A DNA stretch of 64,000 bases from Streptomyces blattellae (GCF_009709555.1 NZ_WJBG01000003.1:1-64000), one strand, 5' to 3'; positions 9,396 through 20,628 are shown, numbered from the stretch's first letter. The notes: generated by a model not told the origin, from the letters alone. Numbers and translations: made by a program.

Positions 9396-9698
9396 GGACC
9401 CCTCAGGCAGCAGCACCACCAGGCGTCCCGTAAGATCAACCCTGTTCATGGCAGCCCCATGGTTACAGGCGATTCACAATTTCCTCACTTACCGCAGGAA
9501 CTTTCCGTCGAACCATCCGTACGGGTAGTCTTGTTCGAACTCAACTCTCGCCCCTCAAGCGGCAGTTCGAGCGGAACGTCGCCCTGGGCATCCCCTTGCA
9601 CTTCCTTGGCGGCCTCTTGCCCCGAAAACCCCTGAGGGCCAGTGGAATTGGGCCACTATGGCGGGCGTTACGCCCTATCCCAATGCAAGGGACCCCAG
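9396..9698. other. Intergenic leader upstream of the DUF2637 gene
   Basis: About 300 bases without a gene. It is less GC-rich than its surroundings (TTCACAATTTCCTCACTTACC near 9470) and probably contains the promoter and a long leader of the next gene. I see no riboswitch fold I can name. Confidence 0.4.
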
Positions 9699-10742
9699 AT
9701 GAGATTGACCGACATATCGCTGAACTGGCTGCTTCCGGGCGCCGTGCTGCTCCTGGGCATGCTGGCGGCGGTGGCGGTGCTCGCGCGCGGCAAGCGCTCC
9801 TCGGGGAAGGAAGCGAGCGCGGACGACTCGTGGGAGCGAGCCGAGGAGCGGCGCAGGCGCAAGGAGGCCATGTACGGCACCGCCTCCTACATCCTGCTGT
9901 TCTGCTGTGCGGCGGTCGCCGCCGCCCTCTCCTTCCACGGCCTGGTCGGCTTCGGCCGGCAGAACCTGAGCCTGTCCGGCGGCTGGGAGTACCTGGTCCC
10001 GTTCGGCCTGGACGGTGCGGCCATGTTCTGCTCGGTGCTCGCGGTGCGCGAGGCCAGCCACGGTGACGCGGCACTCGGCTCCCGGATACTCGTATGGACG
10101 TTCGCGGCCGCCGCGGCCTGGTTCAACTGGGTGCACGCGCCCAGGGGCCTCGGCCACGAGGGCGCCCCGCAGTTCTTCTCCGGCATGTCGCTCTCCGCGG
10201 CCGTCCTCTTCGACCGGGCGCTGAAGCAGACCCGCAGGGCCGCGCTGCGCGAGCAGGGCCTGGTGCCGCGCCCGCTGCCGCAGATCCGTATCGTCCGCTG
10301 GCTGCGGGCGCCCCGCGAGACCTACAAGGCCTGGTCGCTGATGCTCCTGGAGGGCGTACGCAGCCTGGACGAGGCCGTCGACGAGGTACGCGAGGACAAG
10401 CGGCAGAAGGAAGCCGCCCGACTGCGCCGGCGCGAGCAGGAGCGGGTCGAGCGGGCCCAGCTCAAGGCGATCAGCCGGGGCCACCGCGGCTTCGTCGGAC
10501 GCGGCCCCGGACGGCCGATGGAGGTGCCCGCCATGGAGCGCGGCGCCGACCGAGTCACCGCGGAGCCTGCCATATCCGCGCCGGAGCAGCTGCCCGTGCG
10601 CTCACGGCCGTCCCTTCAGCCCGTCCGCCAGAGTTCTGACCCGATCACCGTCGACCTCACCGCGGAGGACGACACCATGGCGCTGCCGCGCCTGGACTCC
10701 CTGGAGCGCAAGCTCAAGGACTTGGAGCAGCAGTTCGGCTAG
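9699..10742 (+). CDS. DUF2637 domain-containing membrane protein
   Basis: 347 aa. A single N-terminal transmembrane segment (WLLPGAVLLLGMLAAVAVL) is followed by a charged loop. Three more hydrophobic segments lie between about residues 60 and 165 (ILLFCCAAVAAALSF, LVPFGLDGAAMFCSVLAV, FAAAAAWFNWVHA). A long basic cytoplasmic tail with heptad-like Arg/Glu helices closes the protein. This is the DUF2637 arrangement common in Streptomyces, including Spd-type plasmid spread proteins; the exact function is unknown. ATG at 9699 is preferred, with AAGGGA just upstream, over an in-frame upstream GTG. Confidence 0.85.
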   Translation: MRLTDISLNWLLPGAVLLLGMLAAVAVLARGKRSSGKEASADDSWERAEERRRRKEAMYGTASYILLFCCAAVAAALSFHGLVGFGRQNLSLSGGWEYLVPFGLDGAAMFCSVLAVREASHGDAALGSRILVWTFAAAAAWFNWVHAPRGLGHEGAPQFFSGMSLSAAVLFDRALKQTRRAALREQGLVPRPLPQIRIVRWLRAPRETYKAWSLMLLEGVRSLDEAVDEVREDKRQKEAARLRRREQERVERAQLKAISRGHRGFVGRGPGRPMEVPAMERGADRVTAEPAISAPEQLPVRSRPSLQPVRQSSDPITVDLTAEDDTMALPRLDSLERKLKDLEQQFG

Positions 10743-10773
10743 GAACGGACAAAGTCGACGTCAGTCGACATCA

Positions 10774-10800
10774 GGGGGTACGGCCCGGGGCCGTACCCCC
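10774..10800. terminator. Strong bidirectional terminator hairpin
   Basis: GGGGGTACGGCC and GGCCGTACCCCC form a perfect 12-bp stem with a 3-base loop followed by TTTCG. It lies between the convergent DUF2637 gene and the anti-sigma-like ATPase gene. Confidence 0.85.
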
Positions 10801-10809
10801 TTTCGCTTG

Positions 10810-11286
10810 TCACGCGCCTCCCGCGTCGAGTTCGAACCACACCGCCTTTCCCACCCCGTGCGTCCGTACCCCCCAGGCGTCCGCGAGGGACTGCACCAGG
10901 ACCAGGCCCCTGCCGTGCGTACCGTCGTCGGCGTCCGGTACGCACAGTCTGGGTCTGCGGGCGACGAAGTCCCGTACTTCCACCCGCAGTCCACGGGGTC
11001 CGACGAAGGCCGTCAGAACGGCGTCGTTGTCGGTGTGGACGATGGCGTTGGTGACGAGTTCGCTGGTGAGCAGTTCCGCTATCTCCGACCGGCCGGGTCT
11101 GCCCCATTGCCGTAACAGCTCGCGCAGTGCCCTGCGTGCCTCCGGTACCGCCCGCAGGTCCGCGCGTCCGAGTCTGCGCCGCAGCTGCGGCGGCTGCGCC
11201 GTAGCGCCGTCGGCCTCTTCCTCCACTGTCCGAGCCGAGAAGGCCCCGATCGCCGTGGGACCGCCTCCTCGTGCCTGCCTCTTCAT
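10810..11286 (-). CDS. ATP-binding protein, HATPase_c/RsbW-like anti-sigma kinase fold
   Basis: About 158 aa. The GHKL fold signatures are LLTSELVTNAIVHT (N box), VEVRDFVARRP (G1 region, with the usual Asp) and GRGLVLVQSLADAWGV (G2). Such small proteins in Streptomyces resemble anti-sigma factor kinases (SpoIIAB/RsbW) that pair with STAS antagonists or PP2C phosphatases. A PP2C-like protein is encoded next on the same strand, although about 420 bases away. ATG at 11286 is preferred; an upstream ATG at 11349 would add 21 residues. Confidence 0.88.
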   Translation of the reverse strand: MKRQARGGGPTAIGAFSARTVEEEADGATAQPPQLRRRLGRADLRAVPEARRALRELLRQWGRPGRSEIAELLTSELVTNAIVHTDNDAVLTAFVGPRGLRVEVRDFVARRPRLCVPDADDGTHGRGLVLVQSLADAWGVRTHGVGKAVWFELDAGGA

Positions 11287-11706
11287 GACCCCCGCCCGCG
11301 TGCCGATGTCGGTTCCCCTCCTGCCTCGAACACGTTCACGGGGATCCATGCCCGTTGGCTCACCCGACAGTCATGCGGAATCGTCAACGACCGGCTGTTC
11401 GGCCATGCGTGCGGCAGCCGCCACGCAGCCGGCGAACCCTGGTGGAGGGCGCCTTGGGGCACATCGGGCAGCCGTTCGTACGGCGACCGCGGTACGGGGA
11501 CGCGGCTGCAGGAGATCGGCCCGACTGCCCATGGCGCCCTGCCGATGCCGCCGTACGCGACGAAGCCGTGGGGCGGTTGGGTCCGACCGGCTCCCGCGGC
11601 CGGAGAAGCTGGCCGGAAATCGCCGCTGCCGGGCCATGTTCAGTGGAGGTTCGGTGGCGCTTGGCGACAGCCACGGAACCGAGCGTGGCGGCGACAGCGG
11701 GGGCCG
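11287..11706. other. Region without a convincing gene
   Basis: About 420 bases between two minus-strand genes. Frames open on both strands encode Arg-rich, low-complexity products with no family resemblance. It should contain the promoter of the anti-sigma-like gene; nothing else is recognisable. Confidence 0.4.
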
Positions 11707-13401
11707 TTATGCCTCCCAAACGGCGGCAGCCGTACGGTCGTCGGCGTACCCCTTGACCCGGGTCTGGGTGTCGGCGAGGAACGCGGCGAGACCGGGCGGG
11801 GTGGGGCCCGACCAGCGGCCGGTGAGGTACTCGCACAGCTCGGGTTCGCCGCGCAGCGGTTCGGCCAGGCCGCCGGTGCACATCAGGAGCGTGTCCCCCG
11901 GGCGGGCGACGCAGGCGCGGAAGCGGAAGGGGTCGCGGGGCGGCTCGGGCGCGGGCTCGTACGGGCTCGGGGGCGTCGGGATGCCCAGGTCCATGGTGAG
12001 CCGGTCGCCCTCGGGCGTCTCGTGCGGGAGCGAGCCGAAGCCGACGACGGGTTCACCGGTGATGTCCCCGACCGGCGGCTCGATGTCGTGCCACTCGCCG
12101 TCCCTGAGCCGGAACAGTCCGCCCGCGCCGACGCCGAAGAACACGCGGGTACGGCACTCGGGGTCGGCGGGCAGCAGCAGACAGCGCAGGGTGGCCGCGT
12201 ACTCGTCCGGGTCGATGCCCTGCTCGGCCGCGCCGGCGCGGAGCTTGCCGAGGCTGCGGTCGGTGAGCCGGTGCAGCCCCGACTTCAGGTCACCGCGCCG
12301 GGCGGCCCGGATGTCCTCGCTGAGCCGGGCATGACTGCGGCCCACGGCCCGCCCGATCCAGTGACAGGCCTCGGCCGCCGCCCGGTGCGCACCCGGTGTG
12401 GCCCGGGCACCCGTGGCCATCGCGACCAGGACCAGCGCCTGCTCACCACTGCCGAACCGAGCGGTCAGCAACGAGTCGCGGCGCGGCTCCCCCCGGTACC
12501 GCGCGGAGTCCCCCCGCACCGAAACGGCCCGCAACAAGCAGGCCCCGTAGTGCGCTCCGTCCAGCACGGTGTCGGCGACCAGGTCATCGAGCTCGTCCGG
12601 GTCGGCGGGAGGCAGCGCGGTGGGTTCGGCATCGTAGGTGGGAGGCCCGGAACCGACGTAGTCCAGGGGTGGGGGCGGGGTGGTGGGCAGGTCGCTCCGA
12701 GTGGCGGTGGCGGCCGACTCGGCGCCCGGACCGGCGGGCCGCGGTGCTGGATGAGGATCGGCGCCCGGGTGCGTGGGCCGCGGGGGTTTGGGGATCTCGG
12801 CCGGCGCGCGGGAGGGCGGCGGCTCGGAAGGGGGTTCGGTGCCGTGGCGGGGGGTGGGGCGGGCTGATTCGGTGGCCGTGCCCGGTCGGGTGGGGGCCGG
12901 AGGGCCACTTTCCGTGCCGGTCGGGGTGGGCGGTGCGTCGGTGCGACGGGTGTCCTGCGGGGCCGGTGGCGTGTCCTGCGGTGCCCGTGACGTCGGTGTT
13001 GTCGTGGCCGGTGGCTGCGTCGAGGTGCGGGCGGCGCCGGTCGTCGAGGAGGGCTGGTCGGTGAAGCCGGGGGGCATGGGACCGGGCGGGAAGGTCGCCG
13101 GAGGCGGAGGTGCGGCGGGTGGGGGTTCCCAGGGCGCACGGTGCCGTTCAGCACCCCCCGTCGGTGCGGCCCCGGCGCGCGGCCGGGGCACTGCCACCCC
13201 CGAGGCCGGCCGCCCTGGCGGGGAACCCGCTCCCGGCATCGAGACGGCGCTCCCGTCCCCCACCGTCCCCGCCGCCGAAGCGAACCGGTCGTCCAGTGAG
13301 TCGGGCGCGGCCGTGGGCCCCGTGTCGTCGGTGGAGTCGTCGTACAGCTGCCCCCACCAGTCGTCCTCGTGACCGATGGGATTTCCCCCCTGCTGGCTCA
13401 T
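11707..13401 (-). CDS. PP2C-like protein with long Pro-rich N-terminal region, probably catalytically degenerate
   Basis: 564 aa. Residues 1 to about 250 are low-complexity Pro/Thr/Ala sequence. The C-terminal 290 residues follow the PP2C order: an N-terminal strand with VRGDSARYRGEPRRDS, then GEQALVLVAMATGARA, a helical middle, DTLLMCTGGLAEPL and a final DDRTAAAVWE. In active PP2C enzymes the second motif is VADG and the fourth CTDGL, each with a metal-binding Asp. Here both Asp are replaced (MATG and TGG), so phosphatase activity is doubtful; a binding role is inferred. ATG at 13401 gives the MSQQGG start; the frame continues upstream without support. Confidence 0.82.
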   Translation of the reverse strand: MSQQGGNPIGHEDDWWGQLYDDSTDDTGPTAAPDSLDDRFASAAGTVGDGSAVSMPGAGSPPGRPASGVAVPRPRAGAAPTGGAERHRAPWEPPPAAPPPPATFPPGPMPPGFTDQPSSTTGAARTSTQPPATTTPTSRAPQDTPPAPQDTRRTDAPPTPTGTESGPPAPTRPGTATESARPTPRHGTEPPSEPPPSRAPAEIPKPPRPTHPGADPHPAPRPAGPGAESAATATRSDLPTTPPPPLDYVGSGPPTYDAEPTALPPADPDELDDLVADTVLDGAHYGACLLRAVSVRGDSARYRGEPRRDSLLTARFGSGEQALVLVAMATGARATPGAHRAAAEACHWIGRAVGRSHARLSEDIRAARRGDLKSGLHRLTDRSLGKLRAGAAEQGIDPDEYAATLRCLLLPADPECRTRVFFGVGAGGLFRLRDGEWHDIEPPVGDITGEPVVGFGSLPHETPEGDRLTMDLGIPTPPSPYEPAPEPPRDPFRFRACVARPGDTLLMCTGGLAEPLRGEPELCEYLTGRWSGPTPPGLAAFLADTQTRVKGYADDRTAAAVWEA

Positions 13402-13696
13402 GCCCCCAATTGTCCACCGCACGGGCCGGATGAAAACGGGGCATTGGGAAATCCGCTCCGGTCGTGATGGACCGGAAGTCACCGGGCGATCCCGTCGCCA
13501 CGGGAGAACCGCCCGGCGACACCGGAGTGACCCGGGCCTGCGATCCCCTGCACGCGCCGTGCCCGTCGTAGGCCGGGGTCACGGTCTGGGCGACCGAATC
13601 ACCGTTCCCGCCCTGCTGCTCGCGCGGTGGTGGGGGACGTACGAGGTCAGCGGGGAGGGACCTGCGCTTCCTCCCCCGCTCCTGCACTCTGGACAA

Positions 13697-14179
13697 ATGG
13701 GAGTCCTGGACCTCCTGCTGGTCGGACTGGTCATCCTGCTCGGCCTGTGCGGAGTGCTGGTGCCCGGGGTGCCGGGGTCGTGGCTCGTATGGGCCGCGGT
13801 CATGTGGTGGGCGCTGAAGGATCCGCAGCCCGTCGCATGGTGGGTGCTCGTGGGCGCCACCGTCGCGCTGCTCCTGTCCCAGGTGGTCCGCTGGACCCTG
13901 CCTCCCCGACGCCTGCGCGCGAGCGGCGCCACGCCCCGGATGGGGGTGTACGCGGGCGCGGGCGCGTTCCTCGGCTTCATCCTGATCCCCGTACTGGGCG
14001 CGATACCCGGCTTCATCGGCGGCATCTACCTCTACGAGCGCTTCCGGCTGGGCCGCCACGGCGAGGCGAGGGCGGCACTGCGCACGGCGATGCGCAACGG
14101 TGGCTCCAGCGTGCTGGCGGAGCTGTTCACCTGTCTGCTGATCTTCGGGGCGTGGCTGGGTGCGGTGCTCTGGGGCTGA
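13697..14179 (+). CDS. DUF456 domain-containing small membrane protein
   Basis: 160 aa with three to four hydrophobic segments. The start is MGVLDLLLVGLVILLGLCG with VPGVPG between segments, followed by WWVLVGATVALLLSQVV. A glycine-rich stretch, GAGAFLGFILIPVLGAIPGFIGG, is typical of DUF456, and a last segment ends at the C-terminus. Its function is not established. The ATG at 13697 was chosen because the protein then starts directly with the first membrane segment; the longer upstream frame is Arg/His rich. It is divergent from the PP2C-like gene. Confidence 0.88.
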   Translation: MGVLDLLLVGLVILLGLCGVLVPGVPGSWLVWAAVMWWALKDPQPVAWWVLVGATVALLLSQVVRWTLPPRRLRASGATPRMGVYAGAGAFLGFILIPVLGAIPGFIGGIYLYERFRLGRHGEARAALRTAMRNGGSSVLAELFTCLLIFGAWLGAVLWG

Positions 14180-14200
14180 CATGCGGATGCCGGGGGCTCA

Positions 14201-14219
14201 GTGGTATGTCACATACCAC
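14201..14219. promoter_or_regulatory. Perfect 8-3-8 palindrome GTGGTATG-TCA-CATACCAC
   Basis: It lies 22 bases after the DUF456 stop and about 120 bases before the GH95-type gene, so it can be a terminator of the former or an operator of the latter. Fourteen of its bases (GTGGTATGTCACAT) recur in inverted form at 54004-54017, between two polysaccharide-degrading genes. Confidence 0.6.
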
Positions 14220-14339
14220 CACTTTCGATTGATCGGATCTCTCCTGCCTTATTGACGACCTGGAACCCCATCCCTACGTTGCACCCCGAGATAGCTCCGA
14301 TGAATCGCCAGAGTCACAGAGCCGCTCGGGAGTGACGCC

Positions 14340-16793
<2,454 letters not shown>

Positions 16794-16918
16794 CCGGCCG
16801 CGGGCCCGCTCCGGCCGCCACTGACTGGGAGCAGGACCTCAGCAGACCCTCAGCAGGCCCGCGGCCCTGGGCCGACGGTCCGATGCGCCGGGCACGCACG
16901 ACGTGCTTGTCTGCTGCC

Positions 16919-17290
16919 ATGGCGGAATTCACCGAAGCCGAACGCGCGTATCTGAAGACCCAGCGGCTGGGACGGCTGGCCACCGTCGACCCGTACGGCC
17001 AGCCGCAGGCGAACCCGGTCGGGATCTTCCCGCAGGAGGACGGGACGATCCTGATCGGCGGCCGGGAGATGGGCACCACCAAGAAGTGGCGCAACCTCCG
17101 GAAGAACCCGAAGGTCGCCCTCGTCGTCGACGACATGATCAGCGCCCGCCCCTGGCGGGTCCGCGGCGTCGACATCCGTGGCGAGGCCGAACTCCTCATC
17201 GGCCCGCACGACTTGGGCCCCCACTTCAGCGAGGAGGTGATCCGCGTCCATCCGCGGCGCATCCACAGCTGGGGGCTGGAGGAGGGATAG
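16919..17290 (+). CDS. PPOX class F420-dependent oxidoreductase (pyridoxamine oxidase-like split barrel)
   Basis: 123 aa. FTEAERAYLKTQRLGRLATVDPYGQPQANPVG and TTKKWRNLRKNPKVALVVDD match the short flavin/deazaflavin-binding PPOX proteins of actinobacteria. They reduce small substrates with F420H2. ATG at 16919 gives the family's usual start; the frame stays open upstream but is unlike the family. The physiological substrate is unknown and the neighbours give no hint. Confidence 0.88.
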   Translation: MAEFTEAERAYLKTQRLGRLATVDPYGQPQANPVGIFPQEDGTILIGGREMGTTKKWRNLRKNPKVALVVDDMISARPWRVRGVDIRGEAELLIGPHDLGPHFSEEVIRVHPRRIHSWGLEEG

Positions 17291-17425
17291 GGCGTGCTTT
17301 CGAATGTCCGCCTCCCCCGCGACACCTGCCCCGCGGCACCTGCCCCGCGACACCTGGCACGCACGCTCGCGGCGGTAGCCGCGAATCGACTGCGGCTGCG
17401 GCCCCGCGCCCCTGCGGCGTGCTGC

Positions 17426-17905
17426 TCAGAGCACGCCCTCCAGGGTCAGCAGCTCCACCTTCCGGTCGAGGCCGCCCGCATAGCCCGTCAGTGAGCCGTC
17501 CGCACCGATCACGCGGTGGCAGGGTCGCAGGACGAGCAGCGGGTTGGCGCCGATCGCGCCGCCGACCGCCCGTACGGCGGCGCGAGGCGCTCCGATGCGG
17601 GCGGCGATCTCGCCGTACGTCGTGGTCGCGCCGTACGGCACGGAGTCGAGCGCGGACCAGACCCGCTCCCGGAACTCGGTGCCCTCGCCGCGCAGCGGCA
17701 GCCGGAACTCCTTCAGGTCACCGGCGAAGTACGCGGCGAGCTGCTCCCGAGCCTCCCGGAAGGGCCCGGGGTCGTGCCGCCAGCCGTCCTGGACCGTACG
17801 GCCGCCCTTCTGGTCCGGCAGGGAGAGGGACATCAGCGTGCCGCCGGGGTCGGCGGTGAGAAGAAGGGGGCCGAGGCGGCTGTCGAGCGTGGTGTAGTAG
17901 ATCAT
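17426..17905 (-). CDS. ogt: Methylated-DNA--[protein]-cysteine S-methyltransferase
   Basis: 159 aa suicide repair protein that moves O6-alkyl groups from guanine to its own Cys. The active site is in LRPCHRVIGADGSLTGYAGG (PCHRV motif), preceded by the helix-turn-helix VPYGATTTYGEIAARIG. Its ATG overlaps the TGA of the Ada-AlkA gene by four bases, so the two are translated as a pair and together handle alkylation damage. Confidence 0.95.
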   Translation of the reverse strand: MIYYTTLDSRLGPLLLTADPGGTLMSLSLPDQKGGRTVQDGWRHDPGPFREAREQLAAYFAGDLKEFRLPLRGEGTEFRERVWSALDSVPYGATTTYGEIAARIGAPRAAVRAVGGAIGANPLLVLRPCHRVIGADGSLTGYAGGLDRKVELLTLEGVL

Positions 17906-19278
17906 CGTTGCTCCAGCTCCCCTGCTGCGCGCAGGTGTTGTAGTGCGTAGGAGCGCCAGGGGCGCCAGCTGTCGGAGACGTCCGTGCCGGGCACGGCCAC
18001 GTCCGGGTCGCCGAGGGCACGGGTGCGGATGATCGCCACCGTGCGGGCGTCCATCCCGGGCAGGGCGAGCAGCGCGTCCTGCGCGTCGTCCCGGTCGGCC
18101 CCCGGGTCCAGGCGTACGGAACCGTCGGCGAGGGCGGCGGCGAGCGCACCCAGCAGGCCGTCCGGCTCGGCCTCCGCGAGGACGGCCGGCTCGGGGAAGA
18201 CATGCGTGAGGCTGCCGCAGGGCGCGTCCAGGGCTTTGCCGTACCGCCGTACGAGGCCCTCGGCCGCCGTACGCCCGACCAGTGCCCGTACCGCCAGCTC
18301 GTCCGGATCGGCGGCGCCCGGCGACCGCAGTCCCGGCCGGGCGGCGACCAGCGGGGCGAGCCGCGGATCGGCGCCGAGCCGCTCGTCCACGGCGTACGGG
18401 TCGGCGTCCAGGTCGAACAGCCGCCGCAGCCGCTGCACGGCCGTCGTCAGATCGCGCAGGTCGGTGAGGTGCAGCCGCGCGTCCAGCCAGCCGCCGGACC
18501 CGGACCGGGGCAGGCCCGGCCGCTCCTCGACGGCGACGATTCCGGTGCCGTAGGGGAGGCGGAGGGTGCGGCGGTACGTCCGCCGGCCGCGTGGTCCGCC
18601 GATGTCCTCGACGCCGGGGACCGCGTCGTCCGCCAGCTGATCGAAGACGGCACCGGCCTGGTACGGGCCCCGGTGCGCGAGGCGCAGCGGCACGCCGGCC
18701 GTCGGGGTGGCCGTACGGCCTCTCGGCGCGGCACCCCTCAGGCCGGTGGGCGTGGCGGCGTACACGGCCTTGATGGTGTCGTTGAACTGCCGGACGCTGG
18801 CGAACCCGGACGCGAACGCGATCTCCGTGACCGGGAGCGAGGTGGTCTGCAACAGGACGCGCGCCGTGTGCGAGCGCTGGGCGCGTGCCAGTGCGACCGG
18901 CCCGGCGCCGAGCTCCGCGGTGAGCTGCCGCTGGACCTGCCGCGCGCTGTACCCCAGCCGCGCGGCGAGCCCGGCGACACCCTCCCGGTCGACCACGCCG
19001 TCCCCGATCAGCCGCATGGCCCGGCCCACGGCATCCGCGCGCACGTTCCACTCGGCCGACCCCGGCACCGCGTCCGGCCGGCACCGCCGGCAGGCCCGGA
19101 AACCCGAGCCCTGCGCGGCGGCGGCGGTCGCGAAGTAGCGGACGTTGCGGCGCTTGGGGGTGACGGCGGGGCAGCTGGGGCGGCAGTAGATGCCGGTCGT
19201 CCGGACGCCGAAGAAGAACTCGCCGTCGAACCGCGCGTCCCGGCTGCGCACCGCTTCGTACCTGGTGTCTTCGTCCAT
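17902..19278 (-). CDS. Ada-type zinc-binding/AraC domain fused to AlkA DNA-3-methyladenine glycosylase
   Basis: 458 aa. Residues 1-85 are the Ada N-terminal metal domain (FFFGVRTTGIYCRPSCPA, then FRACRRCRPD, supplying four Cys). Next comes an AraC-type helix-turn-helix (GVAGLAARLGYSARQVQRQL and VTEIAFASGFASVRQFNDTIK). Then follow an AlkA N-terminal domain and the helix-hairpin-helix glycosylase core (LLALPGMDARTVAIIRTRALGDPDVAVPGTD), where the last Asp is the expected catalytic residue. It removes alkylated bases and probably senses methylphosphotriesters to induce its own operon. ATG at 19278 was chosen at MDEDTRYEAV; an in-frame ATG at 19332 would add 18 residues. Confidence 0.93.
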   Translation of the reverse strand: MDEDTRYEAVRSRDARFDGEFFFGVRTTGIYCRPSCPAVTPKRRNVRYFATAAAAQGSGFRACRRCRPDAVPGSAEWNVRADAVGRAMRLIGDGVVDREGVAGLAARLGYSARQVQRQLTAELGAGPVALARAQRSHTARVLLQTTSLPVTEIAFASGFASVRQFNDTIKAVYAATPTGLRGAAPRGRTATPTAGVPLRLAHRGPYQAGAVFDQLADDAVPGVEDIGGPRGRRTYRRTLRLPYGTGIVAVEERPGLPRSGSGGWLDARLHLTDLRDLTTAVQRLRRLFDLDADPYAVDERLGADPRLAPLVAARPGLRSPGAADPDELAVRALVGRTAAEGLVRRYGKALDAPCGSLTHVFPEPAVLAEAEPDGLLGALAAALADGSVRLDPGADRDDAQDALLALPGMDARTVAIIRTRALGDPDVAVPGTDVSDSWRPWRSYALQHLRAAGELEQR

Positions 19279-19399
19279 CACATGTTCCAGTCTCCGCCGG
19301 CCGCGGTCACTCGGCTGGCGGAAATCGGACACTCACCCGGCTGCGGGCGGTCGTGCCTGGACGATGGGGCTCCCACCCCGAGTACCGCCACCGCCACCG

Positions 19400-20491
19400 C
19401 TACCGCCACCGCCCTCGCTTCGCCTCCATCGCCGCGCGCCCCTCCGCCCCCTTCCGCTTCCAGTCCTTCCGCATCTCCGCCCTGAGCCGCGCATCCGTCT
19501 TGGCCACGATCCGCTGGTTCTCCCGCAGCAGCTTGCGGTAGCTCTCCAGCCGCCGCACCGGCAGCTCCCCGGAGTCGATCGCGGCCAGCACGGCGCATCC
19601 GGGCTCGGCCTCGTGGGCGCAGTCGTGGAACCGGCACCGCACGGCCAGTTCCTCGATCTCGGAGAAGACCTGCCCCACGCCGGTCCCGGCGTCCCAGAGC
19701 CCGACGCCCCGCAGCCCCGGCGTGTCGATCAGTACGCCGCCTCCGGGCAGGACCAGCAGGTTGCGGGTGGTCGTCGTGTGACGGCCCTTGCCGTCGACGT
19801 CCCGGGTGGCCTGTACGTCCATGACGTCCTCGCCGAGCAGTGCGTTCGCGAGAGTGGACTTGCCCGCGCCGGACTGCCCGAGCAGCACGGACGTACCGCC
19901 GGATACGACCGCGGCGAGGACGTCGAGCCCGGCGCCGTCGACGGCGCTGACGGACAGCACCGGCACACCGGGCGCCGTGGTCTCCACGTCCTGGACGAGA
20001 TGGCCGAGGGTGGCGGCGTCCGGGACGAGGTCGGCCTTGGTGAGCGCCACTACGGGCTGCGCGCCGGACTCCCAGGCCAGGGCCAGGAAGCGTTCGATCC
20101 GGCCGAGGTCGACCTCCACGGCCAGGGACACGGCGACGATCGCGTGGTCGACGTTGGCCGCGAGGATCTGCCCCTCGGACCGCTTGGAGGAGGTGGAGCG
20201 CACGAAGGCGGTACGGCGCGGCAGATACGTCCGCACGTAGCGGGGGTTGCCCGCGGGTTCGACGACCGCCCAGTCGCCGGTGCACACGACCCGCAGCGGA
20301 TCGTGCGGGGTGACGAAGGCGGTGTCGGCGCGCACGACCCCGTCAGCGGTGACCACGTCGCACTGTCCGCGGTCGACCCTCAGCACCCGTCCGGGCAGCA
20401 GCCCTTCGGACGCGTAGGGGGTGAACTGGTCCGCCCATGCCTCGTCCCAGCCGTAGGGAGCGAGAGCGGAGAAAGCAGAGGTGGTAGTCAA
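19400..20491 (-). CDS. rsgA: Small ribosomal subunit-dependent GTPase RsgA (YjeQ)
   Basis: 363 aa. It is a circularly permuted GTPase that helps mature the 30S subunit. An OB-fold lies at about residues 30-110. The G4 motif ALTKADL precedes the P-loop LLGQSGAGKSTL, followed by DTPGLRG. A zinc knuckle CRFHDCAHEAEPGC and a basic C-terminal tail (RKDWKRKG) end the protein. The start is the rare TTG at 20491: homology begins exactly there, with GAAGGG upstream, and no ATG or GTG is suitable. The region around this start is duplicated at 21153-21193. Confidence 0.93.
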   Translation of the reverse strand: MTTTSAFSALAPYGWDEAWADQFTPYASEGLLPGRVLRVDRGQCDVVTADGVVRADTAFVTPHDPLRVVCTGDWAVVEPAGNPRYVRTYLPRRTAFVRSTSSKRSEGQILAANVDHAIVAVSLAVEVDLGRIERFLALAWESGAQPVVALTKADLVPDAATLGHLVQDVETTAPGVPVLSVSAVDGAGLDVLAAVVSGGTSVLLGQSGAGKSTLANALLGEDVMDVQATRDVDGKGRHTTTTRNLLVLPGGGVLIDTPGLRGVGLWDAGTGVGQVFSEIEELAVRCRFHDCAHEAEPGCAVLAAIDSGELPVRRLESYRKLLRENQRIVAKTDARLRAEMRKDWKRKGAEGRAAMEAKRGRWR

Positions 20492-20518
20492 GGGTGACCC
20501 TTCGAAGGGCGGCCCCGG
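20478..20518. repeat. rsgA start-region repeat, copy A (41 bp)
   Basis: The segment covers the rsgA ribosome site, the TTG start and the first codons. It is repeated at 21153-21193 with only two mismatches in 41 bases, in the same orientation. Confidence 0.9.
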
Positions 20519-20556
20519 CCCGGCGCGCACTCGCGCGCGACGGAAGAGAACGAAGA

Positions 20557-20628
20557 TCAGCCGGCGGCCACGGAGGTGGAGTTGACGGACTTCTGGATGC
20601 GGGCAGCGCCCATCGCAGTGACAGCCAT
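20557..20628 (-). CDS. Very short ORF (23 aa) upstream of rsgA, possible leader peptide
   Basis: ATG at 20628 is preceded by a strong GGAGGTG ribosome site at 8 bases spacing. The peptide starts MAVTAMGAARIQKSV and ends NSTSVAAG. The stop is about 65 bases before the rsgA TTG. A near-consensus ribosome site in front of such a short frame is unlikely by chance, so it is probably translated. The function is unknown; a leader coupling translation to rsgA, or a small stand-alone peptide, are both possible. Confidence 0.6.
   Translation of the reverse strand: MAVTAMGAARIQKSVNSTSVAAG

Noticed and set aside
11355..11756. Plus-strand frame of 133 codons between anti-sigma-like and PP2C-like genes
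   Set aside because: Arg-rich without motif, no ribosome site, and it overlaps the end of the PP2C-like gene on the other strand.
20557..20628. Small peptide considered as an FxSxx-COOH RiPP precursor for the FxsC-like protein
   Set aside because: It does not end in F-x-S-x-x, lies more than 2.8 kb from the operon on the other strand, and no radical SAM maturase gene is in the window.
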